Assembly (NCBI RefSeq): GCF_003097535.1
Contig: NZ_CP029187.1
Span: 1,488,001-1,552,000 of the forward strand
Source of the DNA: Flavobacterium pallidum
GTDB lineage: Bacteria > Bacteroidota > Bacteroidia > Flavobacteriales > Flavobacteriaceae
Reading direction: 5' to 3'
DNA: 64,000 nt
Positions 1-9,792 of the stretch are shown here, piece after piece. The translations under genes and the position numbers were made by a program. The notes under the pieces are model-generated. The model was not told the DNA's origin, searched no databases, and saw only the letters and a program-made list of their open reading frames with translations. The stretch's first letter is position 1. Each line of letters opens with the position of its first letter.

Positions 1-638
1 ATTTTCTCTGCAGTGCTTTCTCCAACGAAAAGATTATGCTGCGTACGCATATAATAAATAATGTCGTTTGTAAAAACATCACCTGCAATTTTCACCGATT
101 TGTCGCAAACGATACCGGCCAAAGCAATGACTGCAATTTCTGTTGTTCCACCACCGATATCGACAATCATGTTTCCTTTTGGCTGCATGATATCAACTCC
201 GATACCAATAGCAGCAGCCATTGGTTCATGGATCAGGTATACTTCTTTTCCGTTTACGCGCTCACAGGATTCCTTTACAGCGCGCATTTCCACTTCAGTG
301 ATTCCTGAAGGAATGCAGACGACCATGCGCAGGGCAGGGGTGAACATCCTTTTCTTCAATGCGGGAATACTGTTGATAAACATTTTAATCATCTGTTCCG
401 AAGCTTCGAAATCAGCGATGACCCCGTCTTTTAAAGGCCTGATGGTTTTGATGTTTTCATGTGTCTTACCCTGCATGAGGTTGGCTTCCTTACCCACATG
501 GGTAATTTTTCCTGAAACCCTATCGCGGGCTACAATAGAGGGGCTGTCAATCACAACTTTGTCGTTGTGAATAATCAGCGTGTTGGCTGTTCCGAGATCT
601 ATCGCGATATCCTCGGTCATGAAATCAAAAAATCCCAT
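1..638 (-). CDS. mreB: Rod shape-determining protein MreB (C-terminus beyond window)
   Basis: MreB is the bacterial actin that forms membrane-associated filaments and directs lateral cell-wall synthesis. About 212 N-terminal residues are present and the rest runs off the window start. The translation opens MGFFDFMTEDIAIDLGTANT, which contains the actin-family phosphate-1 motif DLGTANT, and further on has the phosphate-2 motif VDIGGGTTEIAV. The start at 638 is the first ATG before the conserved N-terminus. It lies 56 bases downstream of the purH stop on the same strand, so a purH-mreB transcript is likely. The family is certain. Only the truncation by the window edge is unusual. Confidence 0.95.
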   Translation of the reverse strand, partial: MGFFDFMTEDIAIDLGTANTLIIHNDKVVIDSPSIVARDRVSGKITHVGKEANLMQGKTHENIKTIRPLKDGVIADFEASEQMIKMFINSIPALKKRMFTPALRMVVCIPSGITEVEMRAVKESCERVNGKEVYLIHEPMAAAIGIGVDIMQPKGNMIVDIGGGTTEIAVIALAGIVCDKSVKIAGDVFTNDIIYYMRTQHNLFVGESTAEK

Positions 639-694
639 AGGTCTTTTATGAATTAAAGAAGGTTAAAATTTTTAAGTGGACAAAGTTACATAAA

Positions 695-2221
695 TTAATG
701 TTTGAAATGACGGGTTCCGGTAAATACCATCGCAACTTTATTTTCATTGCAATAATTGATGCTCAGTTCGTCTTTTATCGAGCCACCAGGCTGAATTACA
801 GCGGTTATTCCCGCATTGTACGCAATCTCGACACAATCCGGAAACGGAAAGAAAGCATCGCTGGCCATCACCGAATTTTTCAAGTCAAACCCAAACGCAT
901 TTGCTTTTTCAATGGCCTGTTTTAAAGCATCGACCCTTGAGGTTTGTCCAGTTCCTGAAGCAATCAATGTGTTGTCTTTTGCTAAAACGATGGTGTTGGA
1001 TTTGGTATTCTTGCAGATTTTAGAAGCGAAAATCAAATCGTCAACCTGTTGCGCGGTCGGTGCTGTATCTGTAACGGTTTTTAGTTGTTCTTTATTGTCG
1101 GTGATGTTGTTACGGTCCTGCACTAAAACGCCGTTTAATGCTGTGCGCAGCTGTTGTTGCGGCAAATCCACATCGTTTAAGATTAAGATGATACGGTTTT
1201 TCTTTTCGGACAAAATGGAAATGGCTTTATCGTCATAAGCAGGCGCAATCACGACTTCGCAGAAAAGCTTGTTGATTTCGGAAGCAGTATCCCCATCGAT
1301 TTTCCCGTTTGCGATCAAAACACCACCGAATGCGGAAGTAGGGTCGCCCGCCAAAGCATCGAGATAAGCCGCTTTCATGGAACTTCTTGTGGCGAGTCCG
1401 CAAGCGTTATTGTGCTTTAAAATGGCAAAAGTCGGTTTGTCGTTTTTGAATTCCAAAATCAGGTTTACCGCCGCATCAACATCCAGCAGGTTGTTGTAGG
1501 ACAACTCCTTGCCATGGAGTTTCTTAAACATAGCGTCAAAATCACCGAAGAACCAGCCTTTCTGGTGTGGATTTTCGCCGTAGCGCAATATTTGTCCACC
1601 GGAAATGCTTTGCTTTAAGATGGTTTCGTCGGTATTGAAATAATTAAAGATGGCCGTATCGTAATGCGAGGAAACGTGGAACGCTTTTGCAGCCAACAGT
1701 TTCCTGTCTTCCAAAGTCGTCGCGCCGTTTTGGTTTGTAATCAGTTCCAATAGTTTTGAATAATCATCCATCGAAGCGACGATGACGGTGTCCTTGAAGT
1801 TTTTCGCGGCAGCGCGGATCAGTGAAATGCCACCGATGTCGATTTTCTCAATGATATCAGCTTCGGAAGCGCCCGAAGCGACGGTTTTTTCGAACGGATA
1901 TAAATCGACAATCACCAGATCAATCTGCGGAATGTTATATTCAGTCATTTGCTGCACGTCGCCTTCATGGTCCTGGCGGTTTAAGATGCCTCCGAAAACT
2001 TTCGGGTGCAGCGTTTTTACGCGCCCGCCCAAAATGGAAGGATACGAAGTTACTTCTTCAACCGGAACGACCGGGATGCCAAGGTTTTTGATGAAATCCT
2101 CAGTACCGCCTGTGGAATAAATGATGACATCCTGCTCATGTAGTTTTTGTACAATCGGTTCGAGTCCGTCTTTTGAAAACACGGAAATCAGTGCGGATTT
2201 AATGGTTTTTGTGGTGTTCAT
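695..2221 (-). CDS. purH: Bifunctional AICAR formyltransferase / IMP cyclohydrolase
   Basis: PurH catalyses the last two steps of de novo purine synthesis: formylation of AICAR with 10-formyl-THF, then ring closure to IMP. The 508-residue protein has the usual full length. The N-terminal cyclohydrolase domain (about 1-200) has STGGT at 36-40 and KTLHPKVFGGIL around 69-80. The transformylase domain (about 205-508) has RYGENPHQ at 213-220 and the catalytic Lys269-His270 in KHNNACG. A TACTTTTG promoter element lies upstream on the minus strand, and mreB follows on the same strand. Product identity is secure. Confidence 0.97.
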   Translation of the reverse strand: MNTTKTIKSALISVFSKDGLEPIVQKLHEQDVIIYSTGGTEDFIKNLGIPVVPVEEVTSYPSILGGRVKTLHPKVFGGILNRQDHEGDVQQMTEYNIPQIDLVIVDLYPFEKTVASGASEADIIEKIDIGGISLIRAAAKNFKDTVIVASMDDYSKLLELITNQNGATTLEDRKLLAAKAFHVSSHYDTAIFNYFNTDETILKQSISGGQILRYGENPHQKGWFFGDFDAMFKKLHGKELSYNNLLDVDAAVNLILEFKNDKPTFAILKHNNACGLATRSSMKAAYLDALAGDPTSAFGGVLIANGKIDGDTASEINKLFCEVVIAPAYDDKAISILSEKKNRIILILNDVDLPQQQLRTALNGVLVQDRNNITDNKEQLKTVTDTAPTAQQVDDLIFASKICKNTKSNTIVLAKDNTLIASGTGQTSRVDALKQAIEKANAFGFDLKNSVMASDAFFPFPDCVEIAYNAGITAVIQPGGSIKDELSINYCNENKVAMVFTGTRHFKH

Positions 2222-2243
2222 TGTAGTTGTGTGTTTAGTGGTG

Positions 2244-2251
2244 CAAAAGTA
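2244..2251 (-). promoter_or_regulatory. Putative -7 promoter element of purH
   Basis: Read on the minus strand this is TACTTTTG, a match to the Bacteroidetes TAnnTTTG element, about 23 bases before the purH ATG. I saw no convincing TTG element at the usual distance upstream, so this is a partial promoter call. Confidence 0.45.
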
Positions 2252-2320
2252 GTTTTAAATGACAAAATTTACTAATTTGAAAATGAGATAATTTTAGCCA
2301 AGCGTCGGATTCTGGTACGG

Positions 2321-2409
2321 ATTGCAACAGGGATGGGAGCGGCATCCTTTTTTAATCCCGTAGGGTTGAAAAAGATATAGCGGACAGCCCGGGCCGCAGG
2401 CGTTGCCCA
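2321..2409 (-). repeat. Dispersed hairpin repeat, copy A
   Basis: One of four intergenic copies of an element of roughly 70-90 bp. On the plus strand it reads GGGAGCGGCATCC, then a hairpin arm (2347-2359), a short loop, the other arm (2363-2374), and AGCGGACAGCCCGGG. The arms form about 12 pairs, two or three of them G-T. The flanks match the other copies, but the stem sequence differs from them. It sits between divergently transcribed purH and the ABC permease gene. A reading frame on the minus strand here is a by-product of the repeat. Confidence 0.75.
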
Positions 2410-2476
2410 AATTAAAAATACCATTAGGATTTTGCCGAAAAAATGATGATTTTTACCATACTTCAAATAACATCCA

Positions 2477-3730
2477 ATGATTGTTTATTTACGCCTGCTC
2501 AGTGAAAGTTTCAGTTTTGCGATGAATGCGCTGCGGAATAATAAACTCCGCACATTTCTCTCTTTATTAGGTGTAACCATCGGGATTTTCTCCATTATAG
2601 CGGTGCTCGCGGCAGTAGATTCCCTGGACAGGAAAATTACGAAAGATTTGAGCAGCCTTGATAAGAATACGATTTACCTGTTCAACGATTCTTTCGCGCC
2701 GACCGATGTGCCGCAATGGAAAAAGAACCAGTTCCCGAACATGAAATACGAGGAATACCTTTACCTGAAAGGCGCGATGAGCCACCTCGACCAGATGGGT
2801 TACCAGATTTTTACCAAGCCGGAAACCTTGAAATATGATTCGAAAACCATGTCTTCCATCAATATCGTGCCTGTGTCTTATGAATTTATTGATATACAGG
2901 GATTGGAATTTCAAAGCGGGCGTTTTTATAACGAAGCCGAATCGACTTCGGGCGCGCGCGTTGTGGTGATTGGGGATGAGATTGCGCAGACGTTCTTTGG
3001 AAATGGGGATCCGATCGGGAAGGGAATCCGGATGTACGGACAGCGTTTTACGGTAATCGGGGTATTGAAAAAGCAGGGTTCAGGAGAAAGCATGGGGCCG
3101 AGCAATGATATTTCTGCATTTATTCCGGTAAATTTTCTGAGAAGATTGTACAGCGAAAGCAACAGGATGCTGACCAATGTCATTATCGTAAAGCCGGTAA
3201 AAGGCGTCGATATGGATGCGTTCAAGGCGGAACTTTCGCAAAAACTCCGCAATTTTCGCGGGATGAAGGCCGGTGATGAAGATGATTTCTTTATCAACGT
3301 TTTTTCGGGGCTTACAAACTTCATTGACAACATTATCAGGCAGATGAATATCGCGGGGTGGATCATCAGTATTTTTTCGTTGCTGGTGGGCGGTTTTGGA
3401 GTCGCCAATATTATGTTCGTTTCGGTAAAGGAGCGTACGAACCTGATCGGAATCCAGAAATCATTAGGCGCCAAGAATAAGTTTATTTTGTTCCAATTCC
3501 TTTTTGAAGCTATTATTTTATGTGTGATTGGCGGAATAATCGGAATGTGCCTTGTATATGTCGTGATGCTGGTGTTGACCAAAGTGCTTGACTTCGAATT
3601 TGTGCTTGGCCTGGGAAATGTAATGTTAGGGACCGGGCTCGCCGCCGGAATAGGATTGATATCGGGCTTGTTGCCGGCGATTTCGGCTTCGCGACTGGAT
3701 CCGGTGGAAGCGATCCGGAGCGGAATGTAA
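2477..3730 (+). CDS. MacB/FtsX-type ABC transporter permease
   Basis: This is a 417-residue inner-membrane permease of the MacB/FtsX family, which typically works with a cytoplasmic ATPase in efflux or lipoprotein release. The layout is typical: one N-terminal membrane helix after the conserved NALRNNKLRTFLSLLGVTIG segment (about 19-37), a large periplasmic MacB_PCD-like domain (about 45-280), then three C-terminal helices in the FtsX domain (about 290-410) ending ASRLDPVEAIRSGM. No ATPase gene is adjacent, so its partner must be encoded elsewhere. The substrate cannot be inferred. It is convergent with hppA and shares a bidirectional terminator with it. Confidence 0.88.
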   Translation: MIVYLRLLSESFSFAMNALRNNKLRTFLSLLGVTIGIFSIIAVLAAVDSLDRKITKDLSSLDKNTIYLFNDSFAPTDVPQWKKNQFPNMKYEEYLYLKGAMSHLDQMGYQIFTKPETLKYDSKTMSSINIVPVSYEFIDIQGLEFQSGRFYNEAESTSGARVVVIGDEIAQTFFGNGDPIGKGIRMYGQRFTVIGVLKKQGSGESMGPSNDISAFIPVNFLRRLYSESNRMLTNVIIVKPVKGVDMDAFKAELSQKLRNFRGMKAGDEDDFFINVFSGLTNFIDNIIRQMNIAGWIISIFSLLVGGFGVANIMFVSVKERTNLIGIQKSLGAKNKFILFQFLFEAIILCVIGGIIGMCLVYVVMLVLTKVLDFEFVLGLGNVMLGTGLAAGIGLISGLLPAISASRLDPVEAIRSGM

Positions 3731-3740
3731 TATTTAAATT

Positions 3741-3797
3741 ATGAATTACGAATTACGTTTGTATCATAATTTGAAATTCGTAATTCATAATTAAAAA
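3741..3797. repeat. 18-bp inverted repeat of the ATTACGAATTAC type
   Basis: The arms AATTATGAATTACGAATT and AATTCGTAATTCATAATT are perfect reverse complements around a loop of about 20 bases, just after the permease stop. Related single arms occur near 19337-19354, 23789-23850 and 43661-43678, always between genes. They look like a short dispersed AT-rich repeat. The function is unknown. Confidence 0.7.
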
Positions 3798-3828
3798 AAA
3801 TGCTCCCTTTTGAGGAGCATTTTTTTTT
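3793..3828. terminator. Bidirectional intrinsic terminator
   Basis: An A-tract, stem ATGCTCC / GGAGCAT with a short loop, and an 8-9 base T-tract lie between the convergent permease and hppA genes. A-rich and T-rich flanks allow termination in both directions. Confidence 0.85.
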
Positions 3829-3845
3829 ATAAGAAATGAATTTAG

Positions 3846-6347
3846 CTATTCATTGGCTTTCCTGAATTCGGCGATTTGTGCATCAACCTCTTCCATAGTG
3901 CCTGTAAATTCTTTTTTGTCTTCAACCGGAGCGCCACCGTCTGTAACGGTAGTCACGCTTACGATAGCTCTCACTACGCCATTGGTTGAATTTTTATCTA
4001 CAGAAATCTGTTTCTTAACGTCATGCTTGATTTCAGTCGTTGCAGCTGCAGTCATATGTTCGCAGGTTGGGTTTGTACAACCTTTAGCCACACATTCTTC
4101 TTTAGACATCGACATACATTTTCCTGAAGAAACCTCGCAACATGAAGCCGTTTTTGCAGTAGCAGTGTGGCTTCCTGATCCCAAAATAGGAGCGATAACC
4201 AGACCGATAAGGCATGTCAGTTTGATAAGGATGTTCATCGATGGACCTGAAGTGTCTTTAAATGGATCACCAACGGTATCTCCGGTTACGGCTGCTTTGT
4301 GTGCGTCAGATCCTTTGTAAGTCATCTCGCCGTTGATCATCACGCCAGCTTCGAAAGATTTTTTAGCATTATCCCAGGCGCCACCGGCATTGTTCTGGAA
4401 CACAGCCCAAAGTACCCCTGAAACGGTCACACCGGCCATATAACCACCAAGCATTTCAGCAATCAGTTGGTTGTTGTCAGCGTAAACTAATTTTCCAAGT
4501 AAAACGATCGCAATCGGGAAACCGATGGTCATGATTCCTGGCAACATCATTTCACGAAGCGCGGCTTTTGTAGAGATCTCAACACATTTGCCATATTCAG
4601 GTTTTCCTGTTCCGGCCATAATACCCGGGATTTCCTTGAACTGGCGACGCACTTCATAAACCATATCCATAGCGGCTTTTCCAACGGAGTTCATTGCCAA
4701 AGCAGAGAATACCACAGGAATCATGCCTCCTACGAAAAGCATCGCCAATACCGGTGCTTTGAAGATGTTGATCCCGTCGATGCCTGTGAAAGTCACATAG
4801 GCAGCGAATAAGGCCAATGAGGTCAATGCAGCAGAAGCGATTGCAAAACCTTTACCGGTTGCTGCAGTTGTGTTTCCAACGGAATCCAAAATGTCTGTCC
4901 TTGTACGTACTTCTTTTGGCAATTCGCTCATTTCAGCGATACCACCGGCGTTGTCAGAGATTGGTCCGAAAGCATCGATAGCCAACTGCATGGCCGTTGT
5001 AGCCATCATCGCAGAAGCTGCCAAAGCCACTCCGTAGAAGCCTGCCAATGCATAAGATCCCCAGATAGCACCTGCAAATAAAAGTACGGTTGGGAATGTT
5101 GAAATCATACCTGTAGCCAAACCAGCAATTACGTTGGTTCCTGCACCTGTAGATGATTTTTGTACGATGGCCAAAACCGGTTTTGTGCCCAGCCCTGTGT
5201 AATATTCTGTTACGGAAGAAATGGTTCCCCCTACAATCAATCCAACGATAGTAGCATAAAATACACGCATTGACGAGATATCCTGAAGGCCTTCACCAAA
5301 GAAAGTCATCTTCATCGTTTCAGGCAACATATATCTTACAAGGAAGAAACAGGAAATGGCGGTCAATACGATAGAAACCCAGTTCCCGATATTCAGTGCT
5401 CCCTGTACTTGTTTTTCTTTTGCGTCATTGCTGCTGATTTTCACCAACATCGTTCCAATGATAGAGAAAAGGATTCCGAAACCGGCAATCGCCATTGGCA
5501 ACAAGATTGGCCCGATTCCGCCGAAAGCATCAGCAATACTTCCACCCATATCTTTAATGACATAGTTTCCAAGAACCATGGCAGCCAAAACGGTCGCTAC
5601 ATAAGAACCGAACAAATCGGCACCCATTCCGGCAACGTCACCTACGTTATCACCTACGTTATCAGCGATAGTAGCAGGGTTACGCGGATCATCTTCCGGA
5701 ATTCCAGCTTCCACCTTACCTACAAGGTCAGCACCAACGTCAGCAGCTTTGGTATAAATACCACCACCAACACGGGCAAACAATGCGATGGATTCCGCTC
5801 CAAGGGAGAAACCGGCAAGTGTTTCCAAAACAACGGTCATGCCTTCAGTATCAGTCCATACACCGCCCATAAAAAGCTGGTAGAAAATGATGAAAAACGT
5901 TGTCAATCCTAAAACCGCAAGACCAGCAACGCCAAGACCCATAACAGTACCACCGCCGAAAGACACTTTTAATGCCTGTGGAAGGCTTGTACGGGCGGCC
6001 TGTGTCGTCCTTACGTTAGTTTTTGTAGCGATTTTCATCCCCATGTTCCCGGCCAAAGCAGAGAAAATAGCACCGAAAATGAATGCAACAACGATTAAGT
6101 AATGTGTTTTAACGCCGTCAATTAAAGTAATTCCGGCTAAAGCGGCACTTGCAACAACCACGAAAATCGCAAGAAGTTTGTATTCAGCTTTAAGGAAAGC
6201 GAGTGCGCCTTCATAAATGTAATCTGAAATTTCTTTCATTTTACCATCTCCGGCATCTTGTTTCAACACCCAGGCTCTTTTGGCCCACATGAACAGAAGC
6301 CCGATAACTGCCATTACTATTGGCAAATAGATCATCATTGAATCCAT
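3846..6347 (-). CDS. hppA: Membrane ion-pumping pyrophosphatase with Cys-rich C-terminal extension
   Basis: This membrane pyrophosphatase couples PPi hydrolysis to cation export. With the chosen start it has 833 residues and begins [19 protein letters not shown]. An ATG 72 bases upstream lies beyond the promoter and is rejected. The active-site region contains [11 protein letters not shown] and [17 protein letters not shown]. The segment [10 protein letters not shown] has Ala where potassium-independent enzymes carry Lys, so a K+-dependent type is inferred. Whether H+ or Na+ is pumped cannot be told. After the last membrane segments comes a non-membrane tail of about 100 residues with six cysteines in roughly 27 residues, then a segment rich in charged residues. 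Confidence 0.93.
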   Translation of the reverse strand: MDSMMIYLPIVMAVIGLLFMWAKRAWVLKQDAGDGKMKEISDYIYEGALAFLKAEYKLLAIFVVVASAALAGITLIDGVKTHYLIVVAFIFGAIFSALAGNMGMKIATKTNVRTTQAARTSLPQALKVSFGGGTVMGLGVAGLAVLGLTTFFIIFYQLFMGGVWTDTEGMTVVLETLAGFSLGAESIALFARVGGGIYTKAADVGADLVGKVEAGIPEDDPRNPATIADNVGDNVGDVAGMGADLFGSYVATVLAAMVLGNYVIKDMGGSIADAFGGIGPILLPMAIAGFGILFSIIGTMLVKISSNDAKEKQVQGALNIGNWVSIVLTAISCFFLVRYMLPETMKMTFFGEGLQDISSMRVFYATIVGLIVGGTISSVTEYYTGLGTKPVLAIVQKSSTGAGTNVIAGLATGMISTFPTVLLFAGAIWGSYALAGFYGVALAASAMMATTAMQLAIDAFGPISDNAGGIAEMSELPKEVRTRTDILDSVGNTTAATGKGFAIASAALTSLALFAAYVTFTGIDGINIFKAPVLAMLFVGGMIPVVFSALAMNSVGKAAMDMVYEVRRQFKEIPGIMAGTGKPEYGKCVEISTKAALREMMLPGIMTIGFPIAIVLLGKLVYADNNQLIAEMLGGYMAGVTVSGVLWAVFQNNAGGAWDNAKKSFEAGVMINGEMTYKGSDAHKAAVTGDTVGDPFKDTSGPSMNILIKLTCLIGLVIAPILGSGSHTATAKTASCCEVSSGKCMSMSKEECVAKGCTNPTCEHMTAAATTEIKHDVKKQISVDKNSTNGVVRAIVSVTTVTDGGAPVEDKKEFTGTMEEVDAQIAEFRKANE

Positions 6348-6380
6348 AAATAAAAATTTTGTTCTTAATTTAATCGCCTG

Positions 6381-6410
6381 CAAAAGTAACAAAACATTAA
6401 CAATATACAA
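6381..6410 (-). promoter_or_regulatory. Promoter of hppA
   Basis: On the minus strand: TTG (6408-6410), 19 bases, TACTTTTG (6381-6388), a good match to the Bacteroidetes housekeeping consensus. Transcription would begin near 6374, which rules out the ATG at 6419 and supports translation from 6347. Confidence 0.7.
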
Positions 6411-6504
6411 GAGCTTCAATAATTAATATTAATAATGAATAATTGACAATTTAGGAATGCGTAAATGCGACATGTGCATCACATTATCCTTTGTCCATCC
6501 TCAA

Positions 6505-7107
6505 TTAATAGCCGGAAACCCGATTCCGCTTCCGCAGATAATAATGCCACAATAAGAACGTGGCAGCAGATTTGTATGGACTCCATCTGTTGCTGGCGGT
6601 TTCCATTTCCTGCGGCGTATGAAGGTCGAGCAATTCCTTAATCGTATTGACGATGGCGATGTCGCCCAGCGGGATGACGTCAGGTGCGCCAAGGCAGAAC
6701 AGTAAATACACGTCGATGGTCCAGTTTCCGATGCCTTTCAGCCGGATCAATTCGGCGCGGATGTCGTCGGCGGATTTTGACGGCAGGCTTTCCAGATTGA
6801 TCTCATTATTTAAAACAGCTGATGAAAGTCCTTTGATGTAGTTGGTTTTTTGTCGGCTGACCCCGGCTTCACGGTAAATTTCATCGGGAAGTTCGGCGAG
6901 GAATCTTGGCTCGAAAGCAGCTACTTTTGCTTTGAGTTTTCCAAAAACGGCACGCGCGGAATCAATCGAAACCTGTTGTTCTAAAATCAATAACGCCAAA
7001 GTTTCAAAACCCGGTGGTCGCTTCGGGATTTCCGGAACGCCATAAATGTCAATGATTTTTACGAAAACCGGATCGGCTTGCTTCAGGAACTCAAACGCAT
7101 TTTTCAT
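6505..7107 (-). CDS. DNA-3-methyladenine glycosylase (HhH-GPD family, AlkA-like)
   Basis: This 200-residue base-excision repair glycosylase would remove alkylated purines from DNA. The helix-hairpin-helix is seen as LIRLKGIGNWTIDVYLLFCLG (about 136-156), followed by the catalytic Asp in DVIPLGDIAI (about 163). ILEQQVSIDSAR is the typical substrate-pocket helix. No C-terminal Fe-S cysteine cluster is present, which argues for the AlkA/MAG branch over EndoIII/MutY. Its ATG overlaps the TGA of the upstream DUF5686 gene (ATGA at 7106-7109 on the minus strand), so translation is probably coupled. Confidence 0.88.
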   Translation of the reverse strand: MKNAFEFLKQADPVFVKIIDIYGVPEIPKRPPGFETLALLILEQQVSIDSARAVFGKLKAKVAAFEPRFLAELPDEIYREAGVSRQKTNYIKGLSSAVLNNEINLESLPSKSADDIRAELIRLKGIGNWTIDVYLLFCLGAPDVIPLGDIAIVNTIKELLDLHTPQEMETASNRWSPYKSAATFLLWHYYLRKRNRVSGY

Positions 7108-9587
7108 CAGAAATAAAATCCGAAGGAACCTTTTACGCCGAAGTTAGTGGTATTTGGACCGATATAGCTTCCTCTCCATGCGAATTCAATCCGGAATACC
7201 TTAAAAATATTCCCGATTCCTGCATTGTACTCCCAGTAAAAATCTTCCGGTGCCTGGTAAGTCAGTCCTGATGGTATGTTGATCAGGCGGTTCTTATCAC
7301 TGATGGTGCCATAAACGCCTTTAAATCCTATGGTTTCACGCCAGTTCAATTTTCTCAGGAAAGGGATCCGCGAGAAAATCCTTCCTCCGAAATTGTGCTG
7401 CAATTGGATCGTAGCATACGTATCGGCTTCAAATTCATAGAAATCCAACAGGTTAAACGTGTTTTCAATGGAGAAATAAGTCTGGTTTCCTGGAACGATA
7501 CTCATCAATCCCAACGGAATATAACTGTATGTTTTCCCCAATTCCGTAATCACATCCAACCTTCCCAAACCGCCGATATTCATAGGCTGTTTGTAAAATA
7601 ACTGGAATTTTTCATAGTCGAAATCGCTGTCCAAAACCCCTTTCAATCCCTGGCTGTAATTCAGGAATACTCTGGGAAACGGGCTGTCAACGGTGTGCCT
7701 TTCCACGCCATAGCCGACACTTTTTCGACGTGGTGTATAGTCAATCTGGAAATTCAATTCCGATTGCGTAATATCGGATTTTATTTTTTGCTGGGTTAAG
7801 TCGGTATAATAGGCAAGGCTGAAAGTTGGCGATGCCGATTCCAGGGTGCGGTACGAAAATCCAAGTTGGAACGTCAGGTTTTTTACAGGCTCGATTTCCA
7901 AAGCGACGGAACTGAGGTTGATGTTCGTCAGTTTCCCATTGCTGCCGCTTGTAAATAAAGCCGATGACGCGAAACTTCTTCCGAGAATATCATTGGTTGT
8001 GGTTAAGCTTGCGCCAATCTGTTCAATGTCACGGCGGTTTCCTCCGGATAAGATCAGCCTGTTCTTACGGTTGAGCAACCACATTCCGGTAAGCCCATAT
8101 TTGAATTTATCATCCTTGAACCCATAAGCGACATAACCCTGGATACGCCACGGATCGTTCTGTCCGAAGTATGTCCGGCCACCCGTCCGCAATCGCAGTC
8201 CCTCGACTTCATTATATCCGAAAGTGGAAAAAATCGGGCCGTAATCAAAATGCCCTTTCTGTATATAACCGCTTCCGATGATTTCGACCAGGCTGTACAG
8301 TTGCCGGAATTTCTTGTTGGTTTTCAGTGTGTCGAGCATTTTATACACACCGACTTCATCTTTATTCAGGTTTTCGAACCGGTTCTCTTCCCAGAATTCA
8401 TCAGGTTTTGTGTACACCGTCTCATCAAATTTATTGACATCTTCCTTGTAAAAACTGTCAGGCTTTTCAATGTCGAACTGATGGTTCCTGTATAAGGTTG
8501 TACGCTTTCCGTAAACCCCACGCGATTTCTCTTTTTTATTCAGTGCGAAATCCGTCATCATATAATCGCGCTTGAGTAAAAAGACAGAGTCATTCAATAC
8601 ATCAAATTGCTGTGCAATGTAAATTTCCTTCACCCAGTTAATGTTGGCGCTTTTTGTAACGGCCATATTGATGTCCTTGATGGCCCAGGTGGTGTCGTTT
8701 ACCCAAAAATCGCCTTTAAAAGTCAGCTCATTTTTGCGCCGCGGATAATACACGATATTATAGCACCATTTCTTGTCAATAAAAGCACTGTCCGCCAATA
8801 CATAATTGTATACGTCAATACCGGTTTTTGACAGCGGGCTGGTAAAGGCTTTATCAAAGAATTTCAGGTAGTTGTCATAAATATCATAATCGGCATAAAG
8901 ATCCTTAATAAAGGAAATCAGTTGCTGGTTATTGCTGAAACCTGAGTTCTTATTGGCTTTCAGGATGTCTTTTACTTTGTTTTTAATGTTATCGCCATAC
9001 ACATCCGAAAGCGCTTCATTGATGAAAATCGGCAGATACGTTTTCCCGGTGACATCAGAAGTATCTACAGAGTTGAAGATGAATTCCATGCCCCTGAAAA
9101 TCCGGCTTTTCATAAACGCGCTGTCGATCGTATTCATGTCAAACTCTACCTTCTCGTATTTTTCCATCTGATATTGCTTGAACATACGAAGTCCGTTCTT
9201 GCGCTTCCTTGCCCATATTTTCCTTAAGATGTCGATTGCAGGATTATTTTTCTTGGAGGTTTTCCCTGAATAAATCTTGACTTCTTCAAGTTGCTGCCCG
9301 GATTTCAGGACGACCTTCATATTATAGGTAACCGCTTTATCAAGGTTGATTTTTACGGTATCATAGCCTACAAATGAGATTTGCAGGATCTTACGGTCTT
9401 CATTGGATTCAAGATAAAATCGCCCATCCTCGTTGGTGATGATTCCTTCCGAAGTGCCAAGGAAACCGACATTCGCGTAGGCAACGGGCTTGTTTTCCTC
9501 ATCAAGGACGATGCCACTGACTTTGGTCTGTGCAAAGGATAAAACCGTGAAAAGCAGTAATACAAGGGAAAGTAAATTCTTTTTCAT
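7107..9587 (-). CDS. DUF5686 / carboxypeptidase-regulatory-like outer-membrane protein
   Basis: This 826-residue envelope protein opens with a signal peptide (MKKNLLSLVLLLFTVLSFAQ). A carboxypeptidase-regulatory-like beta-sandwich follows at about 22-100 (GIVLDEENKPVAYANVGFLG, NEDGRFYL), then a long region ending in alternating beta strands typical of an outer-membrane barrel (final residues GVKGSFGFYF). This matches the DUF5686 family common in Bacteroidetes, whose biochemical role is not established. An upstream ATG at 9626 is rejected because it lies inside the promoter element. The alkA-like gene is coupled downstream. Confidence 0.85.
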   Translation of the reverse strand: MKKNLLSLVLLLFTVLSFAQTKVSGIVLDEENKPVAYANVGFLGTSEGIITNEDGRFYLESNEDRKILQISFVGYDTVKINLDKAVTYNMKVVLKSGQQLEEVKIYSGKTSKKNNPAIDILRKIWARKRKNGLRMFKQYQMEKYEKVEFDMNTIDSAFMKSRIFRGMEFIFNSVDTSDVTGKTYLPIFINEALSDVYGDNIKNKVKDILKANKNSGFSNNQQLISFIKDLYADYDIYDNYLKFFDKAFTSPLSKTGIDVYNYVLADSAFIDKKWCYNIVYYPRRKNELTFKGDFWVNDTTWAIKDINMAVTKSANINWVKEIYIAQQFDVLNDSVFLLKRDYMMTDFALNKKEKSRGVYGKRTTLYRNHQFDIEKPDSFYKEDVNKFDETVYTKPDEFWEENRFENLNKDEVGVYKMLDTLKTNKKFRQLYSLVEIIGSGYIQKGHFDYGPIFSTFGYNEVEGLRLRTGGRTYFGQNDPWRIQGYVAYGFKDDKFKYGLTGMWLLNRKNRLILSGGNRRDIEQIGASLTTTNDILGRSFASSALFTSGSNGKLTNINLSSVALEIEPVKNLTFQLGFSYRTLESASPTFSLAYYTDLTQQKIKSDITQSELNFQIDYTPRRKSVGYGVERHTVDSPFPRVFLNYSQGLKGVLDSDFDYEKFQLFYKQPMNIGGLGRLDVITELGKTYSYIPLGLMSIVPGNQTYFSIENTFNLLDFYEFEADTYATIQLQHNFGGRIFSRIPFLRKLNWRETIGFKGVYGTISDKNRLINIPSGLTYQAPEDFYWEYNAGIGNIFKVFRIEFAWRGSYIGPNTTNFGVKGSFGFYF

Positions 9588-9623
9588 GCGTATAAAAATA
9601 TCACCGTTTTTGCGATGAAGGGT

Positions 9624-9631
9624 CAAATATA
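9624..9631 (-). promoter_or_regulatory. Putative -7 element of the DUF5686 gene
   Basis: TATATTTG on the minus strand fits TAnnTTTG and lies 36 bases before the chosen start. It supports the start at 9587 over the ATG at 9626. Confidence 0.5.
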
Positions 9632-9728
9632 GTCAATTAGATAATTGGATAATTAGCGAATGAGAAAATTAGCAACTCGAGGCTTTAGCCAAACAGGCGA
9701 AGCAATTAGCGAATGACATCTGACCCTA

Positions 9729-9770
9729 ATAAAAAAAGCCTTCTAAAAAGAAGGCCAATATTTTTTTTTT
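9729..9770 (-). terminator. Intrinsic terminator of pdhB
   Basis: On the minus strand the stem GCCTTCT / AGAAGGC with a 4-base loop is followed by a T-tract of 6-7 bases. It lies just after the pdhB stop. The A/T tracts on both sides would also allow bidirectional use. Confidence 0.8.
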
Positions 9771-9792
9771 AAGTATGTCAAACATTCGCTGA

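Noticed and set aside
2272..2466. A 64-codon frame on the minus strand between purH and the ABC permease
   Set aside because: It runs through the dispersed hairpin repeat, has no family resemblance, and would not be conserved given the repeat.
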